Source of the DNA: Torymus aiolomorphi
Lineage: Eukaryota; Arthropoda; Insecta; Hymenoptera; Torymidae
Length of the DNA stretch: 64,000 nucleotides
Reading direction: 5' to 3'
NCBI GenBank assembly: GCA_036365515.1
Contig: CM070873.1
Span: forward strand, 191,758,604 to 191,822,603
Shown here: positions 1-12,047 of the stretch, piece by piece
Layout: each line of letters opens with the position of its first letter
Position numbering within the stretch: position 1 is the stretch's first letter
Position numbers and translations under genes: made by a program
Notes under the pieces: generated by a model
Told to the model about the DNA's origin: nothing
Seen by the model: the letters and a program-made list of their open reading frames with translations, nothing else
Databases searched by the model: none

Positions 1-660
1 GATTAGCTCCCAAAATACGATAAAATATCGAAACCCCATAAAAACCACATGAATCTGAAAATTTTTTATGTAGGTACACTTGTCATGGTGCAGAGAGACT
101 ATACGCAAAAGTTGTAAAATACACCATAAAAACCCCATAGACACCCCATAAGACCATATATTCATGAATCATGTACCATTAGCTTCCAAAATACGATAAA
201 ATATCGAAAACCCCATAAAAACCACATGAATCTGAAAATTTTTTATGTAGGTACACTTGTCATGGTGCAGAGAGACTATACGCAAAAGTTGTAAAATACA
301 CCATAAAAACCCCATAGACACCCCATTAGACCATATATTCTTGAATCATATACGATTAGCTCCCAAAATACGATAAAATATCGAAACCCCATAAAAACCA
401 CATGAATCTGAAAATTTTTTATGTAGGTACACTTGTCATGGTGCAGAGAGACTATACGCAAAAGTTGTAAAATACACCATAAAAACCCCATAGACACCCC
501 ATAAGACCATATATTCATGAATCATGTACCATTAGCTTCCAAAATACGATAAAATATCGAAAACCCCATAAAAACCCCATGAATTTGGAAATTTTGTATG
601 TAGGTGCATTTGCCATGATACGGAGAGGCTACGCGAACTGGGCCTTGAAGGCATAGCTTA
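1..660. repeat. ~177-bp tandem repeat array, about 3.7 copies
   Basis: The unit restarts at about 5, 181, 358 and 534 (spacing 176-177 bp). Each unit carries 'ccataaaaaccccatagac', 'atgtaggtacacttgtcatgg' in part, and an 'aaaatacgataaaatatcg' block. Copies differ by a few substitutions; the last decays into GT-rich sequence. No protein-coding content is seen. The same unit recurs at 1846-2166. Confidence 0.93.
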
Positions 661-955
661 GTGTGTGTGCGAATATGCGTACAGGTGTGCGTGCGCGTGT
701 GTGCGGCCACTCGCAAATCTGCGGACCACGTGGGGAGCTAACAGCTCTTTTGACGGTACAGCGGTGACCAATCAGCTCTTCCCATGCTGCGCTTTCCGCG
801 GTCATTAAAGCATCTTGTTGGGAGACACAACCAATGAGCTGATTTTACACTGTGCAGTCACAGATCACGAGTGCTTTCTTTGAGCTGCTACATCAGTGCC
901 ACTAGCTTTCCAGGGTGTGGCCCTTCGATGCGTCGGTAGCAGACGGATCACGGAT
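661..955. other. GT-rich tract, then unassigned DNA
   Basis: Positions 661-712 are a degenerate GT/GC run. The remainder (about 713-955) is moderately GC-rich and shows no ORF, RNA gene or repeat that I recognise. Confidence 0.6.
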
Positions 956-1085
956 GTAACCGTATGGATAACTGAAACAGTATTTGAAGCAACTACTTCC
1001 AGCAGCCGACAGCCGACTTCCCGCAGTTGACATCCGACTTCCACCAGCCAACGGGCGACTTCCAACAGTCGACTTCCTGCTGGTC
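956..1085. repeat. short degenerate minisatellite
   Basis: The phrase GACTTCC followed by A/C-rich CAGC/CCAGC recurs every ~15-30 bp, for example around 1010-1080. The unit is irregular, and frames crossing it are repeat translations rather than genes. Confidence 0.55.
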
Positions 1086-1169
1086 ATCCGTTCCCCGAAA
1101 AGTGTGCCGCGTTTTCATCAGTAGACATTTTTAGCTCACCGGATCGCCGCATCTTTTTTAATCTCGGTT

Positions 1170-1425
1170 TTAAATAATGTGCAGCTGCAACTCGATGTAC
1201 ATGACATTTTCTCATTCATCAGCAAAATTCCACAGCGTCGTACGATCAAATAAAGGAGAAAAAACAATTTCAACTTTCTTTCCTCAAGAAAAATTGTTTC
1301 CTTATGTAATTCAATAGTCAAAATAGTGTGCAGCTGCAACTCGATGTACGTGACGTTTCCTCATTAATCAGCAAAATTCCACAGTGTCGTACGATTAAAA
1401 TAAAAGAGAAAAAAAGTCGACACGT
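1170..1425. repeat. two-copy direct repeat, ~147-bp spacing
   Basis: 'gtgcagctgcaactcgatgt' begins at about 1180 and again at about 1327. It is followed in both copies by 'cagcaaaattccacag' and a 'gtcgtacgat' block. The copies have diverged slightly. No gene is seen. Confidence 0.8.
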
Positions 1426-1489
1426 TTCTCGTTTGGAAAATTCGATAGGATACATAACAAGATGCAATTTCGACGACTGTAAGTTCTGA

Positions 1490-1729
1490 CTAATTTGAGG
1501 TAAGACGATATAATTCGCCAGCAGAGAGTTCACGTGCGATGAGATCATCCGTGTCAAAGACGAACGGTCGACCGTCTGTCAGTCGCGTATATCGTCTTGT
1601 CGCGTGAACATATCCGTCGCAAAGTATCATGAGTGTATTGTGAGGATTCTGAAGTGCGTCGTGTGCCTCTCTTGTACCCCATGCAAATGCTGTGTGCGAG
1701 TACGTTATGTAGATAGTGATTCTACACAA
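1490..1729 (-). pseudogene. possible short protein fragment, unknown family
   Basis: A minus-strand frame of about 79 codons has protein-like composition in its C-terminal half (TRLTDGRPFVFDTDDLIARE, about residues 48-67). It has no ATG near its 5' end and is not repetitive. I do not recognise the family. It could be a remnant of a mobile-element or viral gene, or chance. Surrounding DNA (1430-1845) shows nothing else. Confidence 0.15.
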
Positions 1730-1845
1730 AAATTCGGGTGTACCGTTCCACGAGAGTGTCGCGAAAGTGTAATCTATGATGAAGTGGCCTTATGGGATGT
1801 GAAGTTACGATTTTTCTATTTTTCCAAGCCGTGCGCGTGGGTACT

Positions 1846-2166
1846 GGTCACTCGCAGTGCAATACATAGGAGGCTATACACAACAGTTGTAAAAAACCAG
1901 AAAAAACCCCATGGATCTGAAATTTTTTTATGTGGGTACCCTTGCCATGGTACAGAGAAGCTATACACAAAAGTTATAAAATACACCATAAAAACCCCAT
2001 AGACACTCCATAAGACTGTATATTCCTGAATCATGTACCATTAGCTTCCAAAATCCTATAAAATATGGAAGACCCCATAAAAAACCCATGAATCTGAAAA
2101 TTTTTTATGTAGGTGCACTTGCCATGGTACAAAGAGGCTATATGCAAAAGTTATAAAATACACCTA
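1846..2166. repeat. second array of the ~177-bp repeat, about 1.8 copies
   Basis: Same unit as 1-660 (ccataaaaaccccatagac, tacaaaagttataaaatac, agcttccaaaatc), more diverged, in the same orientation and separated from the first array by 1.2 kb of other sequence. Its end runs directly into a GT microsatellite. Confidence 0.88.
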
Positions 2167-2167
2167 T

Positions 2168-2432
2168 ATAGGTGTGTGTGTCTGTTGTGTGTGGGTGTCT
2201 GTGTGTGTGCGCGCGCGCGTGCGTGCGCGTGCGTACGTGTGCTGGCGTCGGTGTGTGCGCGTGTGTGTGGCTGTGTGCGTGCTTGTGCGTGCTGGCGTCG
2301 GTGTGGGTGCGTGTGTGTATGTCCGTGTGTCTGTATGCGTGTGCATGCGAGTGTGCGTGCGCGTGCGTGTGTGTGGGTGTTCTCTCGAGAATATGCTTGC
2401 GCACGCGTGCACACACACACACACACATACGT
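2168..2432. repeat. GT/GC-rich compound microsatellite
   Basis: TG repeats interspersed with CG and short GTGCGT variants, ending with (CA)n at about 2410-2428. All frames across it give Cys/Val/Ala or Thr/His repeats and are not genes. Confidence 0.95.
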
Positions 2433-2451
2433 GCACCGCTTTTATCCCCGC

Positions 2452-2542
2452 CCCTCGCTATGCGTCGTCGGACTTCTTGACCTTGACCCCAGCTGGCGCC
2501 TGGGGTCAAGGTCAGGTTTGTTGTGACGGCCCATAGCGAGGG
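2452..2542. repeat. 91-bp imperfect palindrome
   Basis: The outer arms are ccctcgctatg and catagcgaggg; the inner arms are ttgaccttgaccccag and ctggggtcaaggtca, with a GC-rich centre near 2495. It may be a tiny foldback MITE or a cruciform-forming site. Confidence 0.85.
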
Positions 2543-2865
2543 ATATACTACTACTGTCAAATGAATGCGCATACGCCGCGCTGCACTCGCGTGAGTTTGG
2601 CCTTATCCTTGATTTGAATAATTAAGAAGTTTCCTTTCAAAAAGTTGCTCTGTAATTAATTGGTCTCGTTAATTGCGGAGAAAAGGCGCGCATTATAATA
2701 AATGCGCGAACGCGCTTCTTGCGCTGATGGCAGGAGGGTGGCATAATTTGTTTTCAGAAAGTAGCCTGTTATTTGTGTATCGAGGTGAAGAACTGACAAC
2801 GGAGCGATGCAAAATTTGTCGACAGAAGTGTCTTCTGCATCGCAGATAGTTGTCATTAGAGAGAC
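2543..2865. other. no recognised feature
   Basis: AT-leaning sequence with no convincing ORF, repeat or RNA gene. Confidence 0.6.
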
Positions 2866-3000
2866 AATGCGGAGGGACAACGCGGAGGGACGCGGAGGGA
2901 CGCAGAGGGATGCGGAGGGAAGTGGAGAGACGCGGAGGGATACGGAAGGATGCGGAGGGATGCGGAGGGACGCGGAGAGACATGCGGAGGGACAATGCAG
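2866..3000. repeat. ~10-bp purine-rich minisatellite
   Basis: Tandem gcggagggac units with substitutions (gcagagggat, gtggagagac). The strand is almost entirely purine. One outlying unit recurs at about 3060-3076. Confidence 0.92.
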
Positions 3001-3114
3001 ACCTCAAATAACGCAAAAAAAACAGTGAATTTTACATTATTTTGTGGAGGGCACTTTGAGGAGGGACGCGGAGGGTTAACATCTCAATTCAACTTACAAC
3101 TATATAGTATAGTA

Positions 3115-3581
3115 AGATATATATATATATTCACTGTTTTTACAGGTTTAATTACACATAAATTTTTTCAGTGATCTATTTAAATCTTCACCAAGATCGC
3201 ATCTTGAAGGTAATATTTGTTAGAAATCTTTTAGCCTTTGGTGAAGGATATTGATACTGTCCTATTTGCCTTAAGCATATTTTTAATCTTATTCTGTCAA
3301 GTATAAATTAGCAAAATAATTGGCATCGATAAGCAAAAATTTTGAGCAATTCTACTTACAATTTGCAAACTTTTTCCCATTTAATATGCTATACAAAAAG
3401 TTTCAAATTATTGAGATGAAAATCATAAGAATTTAAGATTTACAAAAAAATTCAAAATTTTCAAATTTTCAACTAATTATAACTTAAGAACGATTGCATA
3501 TTTTGCTCTAAAACTTTATATTTGTGTTTTGGGGGTAATTTAGAATGAGTACAAAAATTTTGAGCTGAACAGTTCACATGA
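3115..3581. mobile_element. single arm of the 18.9-19.8 kb foldback family
   Basis: From about 3150 to 3581 the sequence matches, in one orientation, both arms of the inverted-repeat element at 18953-19786. Shared blocks include caccaagatcgcatcttgaa, gcaattctacttacaatttg and the terminal cacatgaagtta. Only one arm is present here and it ends exactly at the (TA)n tract, so this is a half element or a recombined copy. It has no coding capacity. Confidence 0.8.
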
Positions 3582-5238
<1,657 letters not shown>

Positions 5239-5433
5239 TGAAAAAATCATGTTCCTAAAATTTTGGATCGATATTTGCATAAATAAAAAAGATATGCGAC
5301 ATTGAAAATTCCAATTTTTGAAATTTTTAAAGTTGATAGAGGCACCCTCCATTGTTAATGTGGAATACAGTAATATATATGGGATCCTGTGAGGGCCAAT
5401 ACGTAGGAAAAAAAAAACACAATTGTAGCTTGT

Positions 5434-5470
5434 GCGACGTTTCGTCAGCTTGATTACTGACATCTTCAGG
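5434..5470 (-). ncRNA. conserved hammerhead-like stem-loop at the Penelope 3' end (copy A)
   Basis: On the minus strand: CCTGAAGA, one T, stem GTCAG / loop / CTGAC, then GAAACGTCG. CTGANGA and GAAA are the two core strings of a hammerhead ribozyme, and Penelope elements are known to carry such ribozymes. Here there is one extra base before stem II, so cleavage activity is not assured. Confidence 0.55.
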
Positions 5471-5693
5471 CTTTATAAAAACATATACAAAATGGTTAGA
5501 ATTTATTTTACAATTAAACAGAGATAATAAATTCACAATAATAATTAGACCAGGCTTACCACAACAAAAAATCTATGCTAATAAAAGATGACTTTATTAG
5601 CAACGTCGAACGAATAAAGTCAATGTTGTGGGAAACCGTACACATCTCTACTTATATATATACATACGAGTCAGTTTGTTTACATATATAAAG

Positions 5694-8095
5694 TCATAAT
5701 AGAAAGTTAAAGAGCGATTTGTATACATTATTTAAATTTTGTGTGTCCTCTGTTTTGTTAACTGTATTTTCTGTACTATTGATGTAAATCATTTCTGAAA
5801 TTTTTCGTTTTTTGTAATCAACTTCTTTATCCAATATTTGTGTATTCTCCCAATCTATAATGTGGGAGTTGTTTTGAGCATGTACAGCTATCATGGATTT
5901 GTCTTTATTATCTTTTCCATGTTCTTTGATTCGAATTTTTAAAGCTCTTTCAGTTTCTCCCACATATGTAGCAGGACAGGTCTTACAGTTGATCTTATAT
6001 ACAACCCCACACGTATTCATTTTTTCAAGTTTATCCTTCCCAAGCTTAATAATAAAGTTATTAAGTTTTTTATTGATGAGTGGCACCGTGCGTATATTGT
6101 GTTTAGAAAGAAATCTACTACATTCATGAAAAAATTCTTCTTGGAATGGAATAGAAACAATAGGTTGGAGATCCCTGTTGGACGATGTCGTTTTGTTGGA
6201 GTATTTTATTTTGCGAAGTCTGTTGTGAATGCAATTGTCTATGAATGTTTTAGGATAGTCATTTAAGGACAGCATTTGTCTAATTTTACGAATGTTAATA
6301 TTATGGAACTCTTCATTAGATAACAGAATCGCTCTATCCACTAAGTTAGAAATAATATTTCTTTTTTGTTGTACAGTGTGGTTAGAGTTAAAATTTAATA
6401 ATCTTTCGGATGCCATTTGTTTTTGGTACCAATTTGTAATTATTTTGTTGTTTGATCTGATGAGGGTGATATCCAAAAAGTTTATTTGATTATTAACTTC
6501 TATTTCATGTGTAAATTTTAAGTGTTCATTATAATTATTAAAAGTATTTAAAGTTAATTCCAAATCATCTTTTCTAATGCATAATAATATGTCATCAACA
6601 TATCTAAAGTAGAAGAGAGTATAACAAATATTTGTTTATATATGGTGTCATTAAAAGTGAAGAAGGTGTTATCTCAAATAAGAATTTAACTGCATTGCAA
6701 ATTTCATCAAATGGAATTCTGCAATTATTGTGAATGTATGTAAAGCGTCTATCTAAACTTTGTAAAACCGATTCACAAGGAATGTTGGTAAACAAAGAGT
6801 TGACATCTAATGATATTAACACATACTCATCACGAATAACAACCTCTTTTATTTTCTTTTTTAATATGAAACTATTGTCGCTATGTGACTGTGGCACTGG
6901 TATGCAGGTTTTTAATTCATTGAGAATAGTTTTTGATAAGAAATGCGTTAGGCTACCAATAGTTGAAATGATCGGTCTTAACGGTATATCGGTTTTATGA
7001 ATTTTAGGTAAGCCATAAGCTCTAGGGAGACAAGTATCTGTCTGAGTTAGTTGATATGGGTGGTATTGTTTATGTAGATATTTGTTGTTATTCCAAGAAG
7101 ACAAATACTTATATACTTGCGATTGTAGTTTGATCAACGGATTTTTATTGATGATTTTATATGTATTTTTATCTTCTAGTAATTTGTACATTTTGTTATA
7201 ATAATCTGTCGTGTTTATGCAGACAGTGAGATTACCTTTATCTGAGGGTGTAAAAAAAATATGTGGATTTTCTTTCAGAAACTTTCTAGTTGCAGTTAAT
7301 TCATTTGAAAATTGTCTATTTTTTAGTGTGATGTGTGTGTGTCTTTGTTAATATGATTTTTTATCGTGTTAGAAATATTATCACGGATCTCATCTTTTAC
7401 TTCCTTATTGATTTTCAAATTATGAAGTTTACATTCCAGATTTTTTATTGTAGTAACTATGTCTGTTTTGTCTATGTAAGGAACGGTGTTGAATATAGGC
7501 CCCAACGATATCACCTTCAATACCGATTCTGGGATGTGCGTGTCAGTTAGATTTTTAACCCAATTTTGTCTGTTTGTAAACACTTGTTTTTTATGTTTAT
7601 TAATCAAAACATCTAATTTGTAATTAAGTTTAGAGGATTTTACTGAAAATATTCGGGAACTTTTTTCCTCAGTTATTGCGAAAAAGTTTTCAAGAATTTC
7701 CGGGTCAATATTAGAATGTCCTATTATAGTTTTAAGTTTGTTCAATTGTTTTTGTAAAAAATGTATGTGTATGTGACAATCTTTAATTTCAAGCTTTAAA
7801 ATTCTATGGAGAAGTTTTCGATTTTCCTTTATAAATCGTTGGGAACAACACTTACTATGAAACGTTGTGTGGTTGAGGCGTTTTAACGAATTCGTGGTGT
7901 TGCTGGGGAAGACATCATGACTTCTGCATCGTAAAAGAAATGTGTTGCAGGCGTTGGATTCCGCTAGTTGATATCTCTGTTTTAGCCAAGATTTCAATAG
8001 GTGTGTAAAGTAAAAGCCATAGTGTGTTGCCATATGTTGGAAACACCCTTTCCTGTATTGGGTCTGGTCTTTTCTAGATCGAAGACCGGTAGAAT
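5694..8095 (-). pseudogene. Penelope-like RT with GIY-YIG endonuclease (copy A, broken)
   Basis: Read from 8095 down to 5694 this encodes, in order, an N-terminal basic region, the hallmark LPKIHK...PLRPIIS block, motif A (LISLDVNSLFTNIP), a YVDDILL catalytic motif, NFLDITL, and a C-terminal GIY-YIG domain (YKINCKTCPATYVGET followed by ALKIRIKEH). In Penelope elements this protein copies the element RNA at a nick made by its own endonuclease. Damage: a frame change near 7323, and a ~105-bp deletion at about 6620-6624 relative to copy B. The deletion removes RT motif B (GSPISPLFADI), so this copy cannot be active. The upstream continuation of the frame past 8095 is read-through into the opposing copy. 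Family assignment is certain; the exact start is not. Confidence 0.9.
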
Positions 8096-8189
8096 TAAAG
8101 TTGATAGAGGCACCCTCCATTGTTAATGTGGAATATAGTAATATATATGGGATCCTGTGAGGGCCAATACGAAGGAAAAAAAACACACC

Positions 8190-10598
8190 TATTGAAATCT
8201 TGGCTAAAACAGAGATATCAACTAGCGGAATCCAACGCCTGCGACACATTTCTTTTTCGATGCAGAAGTCATGATTTCTTCCCCAGCAACACCACGAATT
8301 CGTTAAAATGCCTCAACAACACAACGTTTCATAGTAAGTGTTGTTCCCAACGGTTTATAAAGGAAAATCGAAAACTTCTCCATAGAATTTTAAAGCTTGA
8401 AATTAAAGATTGTCACATACACATACATTTTTTACAAAAACAATTGAACAAACTTAAAACTATAATAGGACATTCTAATATTGACCCGGAAATTCTTGAA
8501 AACTTTTTCGCAATAACTGAGGAAAAAAGTTCCCGAATATTTTCAGTAAAATCCTCTAAACTTAATTACAAATTAGATGTTTTGATTAATAAACATAAAA
8601 AACAAGTGTTTACAAACAGACAAAATTGGGTTAAAAATCTAACTGACACGCACATCCCAGATTCGGTATTGAAGGTGATATCGTTGGGGCCTATATTCAA
8701 CACCGTTCCTTACATAGACAAAACAGACATAGTTACTACAATAAAAAATCTGCAATGTAAACTTAATAATTTGAAAATCAATAAGGAAGTAAAAGATGAG
8801 ATCCGTGAAAATATTTCTAACACGATAAAAAATCATATGAACAAAGTCACACACACATCACACTAAAAAATAGACAATTTTCAAATGAATTAACTGCAAC
8901 TAGAAAGTTTCTGAAAGAAAATCCACATATTTTTTTTACACCCTCAGATAAAGGTAATCTCACTGTGTGCATAAACACGACAGATTATTATAACAAAATG
9001 TACAAATTACTAGAAGATAAAAATACATATAAAATCATCAATAAAAATCCGTTGATCAAACTACAATCGCAAGTATATAAGTATTTGTCTTCTTGGAATA
9101 ACAACAAATATCTACATAAACAATACCACCCATATCAACTAACTCAGACAGATACTTGCCTCCCTAGAGCTTATGGCTCTACCTAAAATTCATAAAACCG
9201 ATATACCGTTAAGACCGATCATTTCAACTATTGGTAGCCTAACGCATTTCTTATCAAAAACTATTCTCAATGAATTAAAAACCTGCATACCAGTGCCACA
9301 CTCAAATATCGACAATAGTTTCATATTAAAAAAGAAAATAAAAGAGGTTGTTATTCCTGATGAGTATGTATTAATATCATTAGATGTCAACTTGTTTACT
9401 TTTGTTTACCAACATTCCTTGTGAATCGATTTTATAAAGTTTAGATAGACGCTTTACATACATTCACAATAATTGCAGAATTCCGTTTGATGAAATTCGC
9501 AATGCAGTTAAATTCTTATTTGATAACACCTTTTTCACTTTTAATGACACCATATATAAACAAATATTTGGCACACCTGTGGGATCACCCATCTCTCCCT
9601 TATTTGCCGACATAGTCATGGAAAATCTTGAAAACGACTGTTTAGACACACTAAAAAGAAAATACAATATTGTCCCTCTCTTCTACTTTAGATATGTTGA
9701 TGACATATTATTATGCATTAGAAAAGATGATTTGGAATTAACTTTAAATATTTTTAATAATTATAATGAACACTTAAAATTTACACATGAAATAGAAGTT
9801 AATAATCAAATAAACTTTTTGGATATCACCCTCATCAGTTCAAACAACAAAATAATTACAAATTGGTACCAAAAACCAATGGCATCCGAAAGATTATTAA
9901 ATTATAACTCTAACCACACTGTACAATAAAAAAGAAATATTATTTCTAACTTAGTGGAAAGAGCGATTCTGTTATCTAATGAAGAATTCCATAATATTAA
10001 CATTCATAAAATTAGACAAATACTGTCCTTAAATGACTATCCTAAAACATTCATAGACAATTGCATTCACAACAGACTTCGCAAAATAAAATACTCCAAT
10101 AAAACGACATCGTCCAACAGGGATCTCCAACTTATTGTTTCTATTCCATTCCAAGAAGAATTTTTTCATAAATGTAGTAGATTTCTTTCCAAACACAATA
10201 TACGCACGGTGCCACTCATCAATAAAAAACTTAATAACTTTATTAAGCTTGGGAAGGATAAACTTGAAAAAATGAATGCGTGTGGGGTTGTATATAAGAT
10301 CAACTGTAAGACCTGTCCTGCTACATATGTGGGAGAAACTAAAAGAGCTTTAAAAATTCGAATCGAAGAACATGAAAAAGATAAGAAAGACAAATCCATG
10401 ATAGCTGTACATGCTCAAAACAACTCCCACATTATAGATTGGGAAAATACAGAAATATTGGATAAAGAAGTTGATTACAAAAAACGAAAAATTTCAGAAA
10501 TGATTTACATCAATAGTACAAAAAATACAGTTAACAAAACAGAGGATACACAAAATTTAAATAATGTATACAAATCGCTCTTTAACTTTCTATTATGA
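8190..10598 (+). pseudogene. Penelope-like RT with GIY-YIG endonuclease (copy B, broken)
   Basis: Same protein as copy A but with complementary damage. Intact here are RT motif B (GSPISPLFADI, about 9580-9612), RYVDDILLC (about 9690-9717) and the GIY-YIG domain (about 10270-10390). Lesions compared with copy A are a frame change at about 8866 shared by both copies, a 1-base insertion at about 9176 (ggctctacc for ggcttacc), an insertion near 9396-9403 beside motif A, and a stop at 9927 where copy A has a glutamine codon. Two copies with different lesions but a shared early frame break suggest one was already defective when the other formed, or that the break is a natural frame junction. Confidence 0.9.
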
Positions 10599-10817
10599 CT
10601 TTATATATGTAAACAAACTGACTCGTATATATATAAGTAGAGATGTGTACGGTTTCCCACAACATTGACTTTATTCGTTCGACGTTGCTAATAAAGTCAT
10701 ATTTTATTAGCATAGATTTTTTGTTGTGGAAAGCCTGGTCTAATTATTATTGTTAATTTATTATCTCTGTTTAATTGTAAAATAAATTCTAACCATTTTG
10801 TATATGTTTTAATAAAG

Positions 10818-10853
10818 CCTGAATAGGTCAGTAATCAAGCTGACGAAACGTCG
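10818..10853 (+). ncRNA. conserved hammerhead-like stem-loop (copy B)
   Basis: CCTGAATA, G, stem GTCAG / loop taatcaag / CTGAC, then GAAACGTCG. Same place in the element as in copy A. The core has one change (CTGAATA instead of CTGANGA), while stem II remains paired. Confidence 0.5.
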
Positions 10854-12047
10854 CACAAGCTACAATTGTTTTTTTTTTTTTTTTCCTACGTATTGGCCCT
10901 CACAGGATCCCATATATATTACTATATTCCACTTTTGCAATTTTTGCTTTAAATCCAACTTAAATCATTTTTTTACTCAAAAATTTGAAACATTTTGTAT
11001 AGAACATTTATATTGCAAAAAAGTTTGCATTTTATCTGTAGAATGTGCCAGTATTTATTTTATGACCCTTTTTGAAAGTCTCTGATTGGTTGGTCTTTGA
11101 TATACCTTCATCGTAGAATATTCAGCAGTACGCGATAAAATTTTTTGTTCGACAAAATTTTTTTTAATTCTACTTTGAAAACTCTTCAAAATGCTTTTTT
11201 AACCAAATACGGTCAAGCTAATTGAAAAAAGTTATGATTTTTTTAAATATCAAGAAAAACCAAGAATTAGCATTTTTGATAATATGGTTGATTTAGAAAC
11301 TTAATATTATTCATATATCCTATGTAATGAATCAAATCACTGAATTTTGTTAGAGCATCAAATAGAACATGTAACATCTATTTTCAATAATATTAAGCTT
11401 ATACAATAAGCCTTATGTAATTATCAGTTATTAATTACATTCATTTTGAATTTTCTGAATATTGGATAAAAAAGCACTCTCTTTACGAATACACATTTCA
11501 TACCTGCTTAAAATTACATTTCATAATTATCCGGTTGAAAAGGTCTTATAAAACCATACAAAAAGGGTGCAGAGACCTAATAATCTATGCGGTTTTTGCA
11601 CCAGAAACTGCAAATTTGTATTAGTTTTTATGAAACCATTTCAACTGGGTAATCTATTATTATGTGTGCATAAATTAGGTGACAGACAGTTTTGCAATGT
11701 ATATTCCAATACCAAGATAAATACTACTTAATTATTTATAAATAAAATGACTTTCTTGTTAGGGCTACGCTTCATACAATTTGTATTATGTAGATACTTA
11801 ACTATTTGATCTACAATTTAATGTATAAATTATTGAAATCTATAATATATTTTATCTTAATCTCAAGCGAAAAGGTACCCAAAGGTTGACTTTGTTAAAA
11901 TATACACAAATTATGCAAAATATACAATAATCAAGTTAATTGGTTAATTGAAAGAAAATATATTACATGAATACCATACCTATCCGTAACATTATTTTCT
12001 TATCGATACACATCGTCTTTATAGGTAAAAATAAATGTTACAGATAT

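Larger units (their letters stand above)
5327..8175 (-). mobile_element. Penelope-like retroelement, copy A
   Basis: The coding frames run on the minus strand. The copy is bracketed by an 81-bp direct repeat (5327-5407 and 8095-8175), as expected for Penelope pseudo-LTRs. It lies head-to-head with copy B, sharing the 8095-8175 segment. Poly(A)-like runs and a conserved stem-loop lie at its 3' end. Confidence 0.85.
8095..10930 (+). mobile_element. Penelope-like retroelement, copy B
   Basis: Plus-strand copy, inverted relative to copy A. It begins with the shared pseudo-LTR segment. A 46-bp inverted repeat brackets it (8130-8175 and 10885-10930, containing ggatcctgtgagggccaata and its complement). 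The sequence resumes the interrupted foldback arm at 10931. Confidence 0.85.

Noticed and set aside
2113..2572. Cys/Val-rich and Thr/His-rich frames
   Set aside because: Translations of a GT/GC microsatellite on both strands.
8120..8249. N-terminal extensions of both Penelope proteins
   Set aside because: The first residues on each strand come from reading through the shared inverted junction, not from the protein family.
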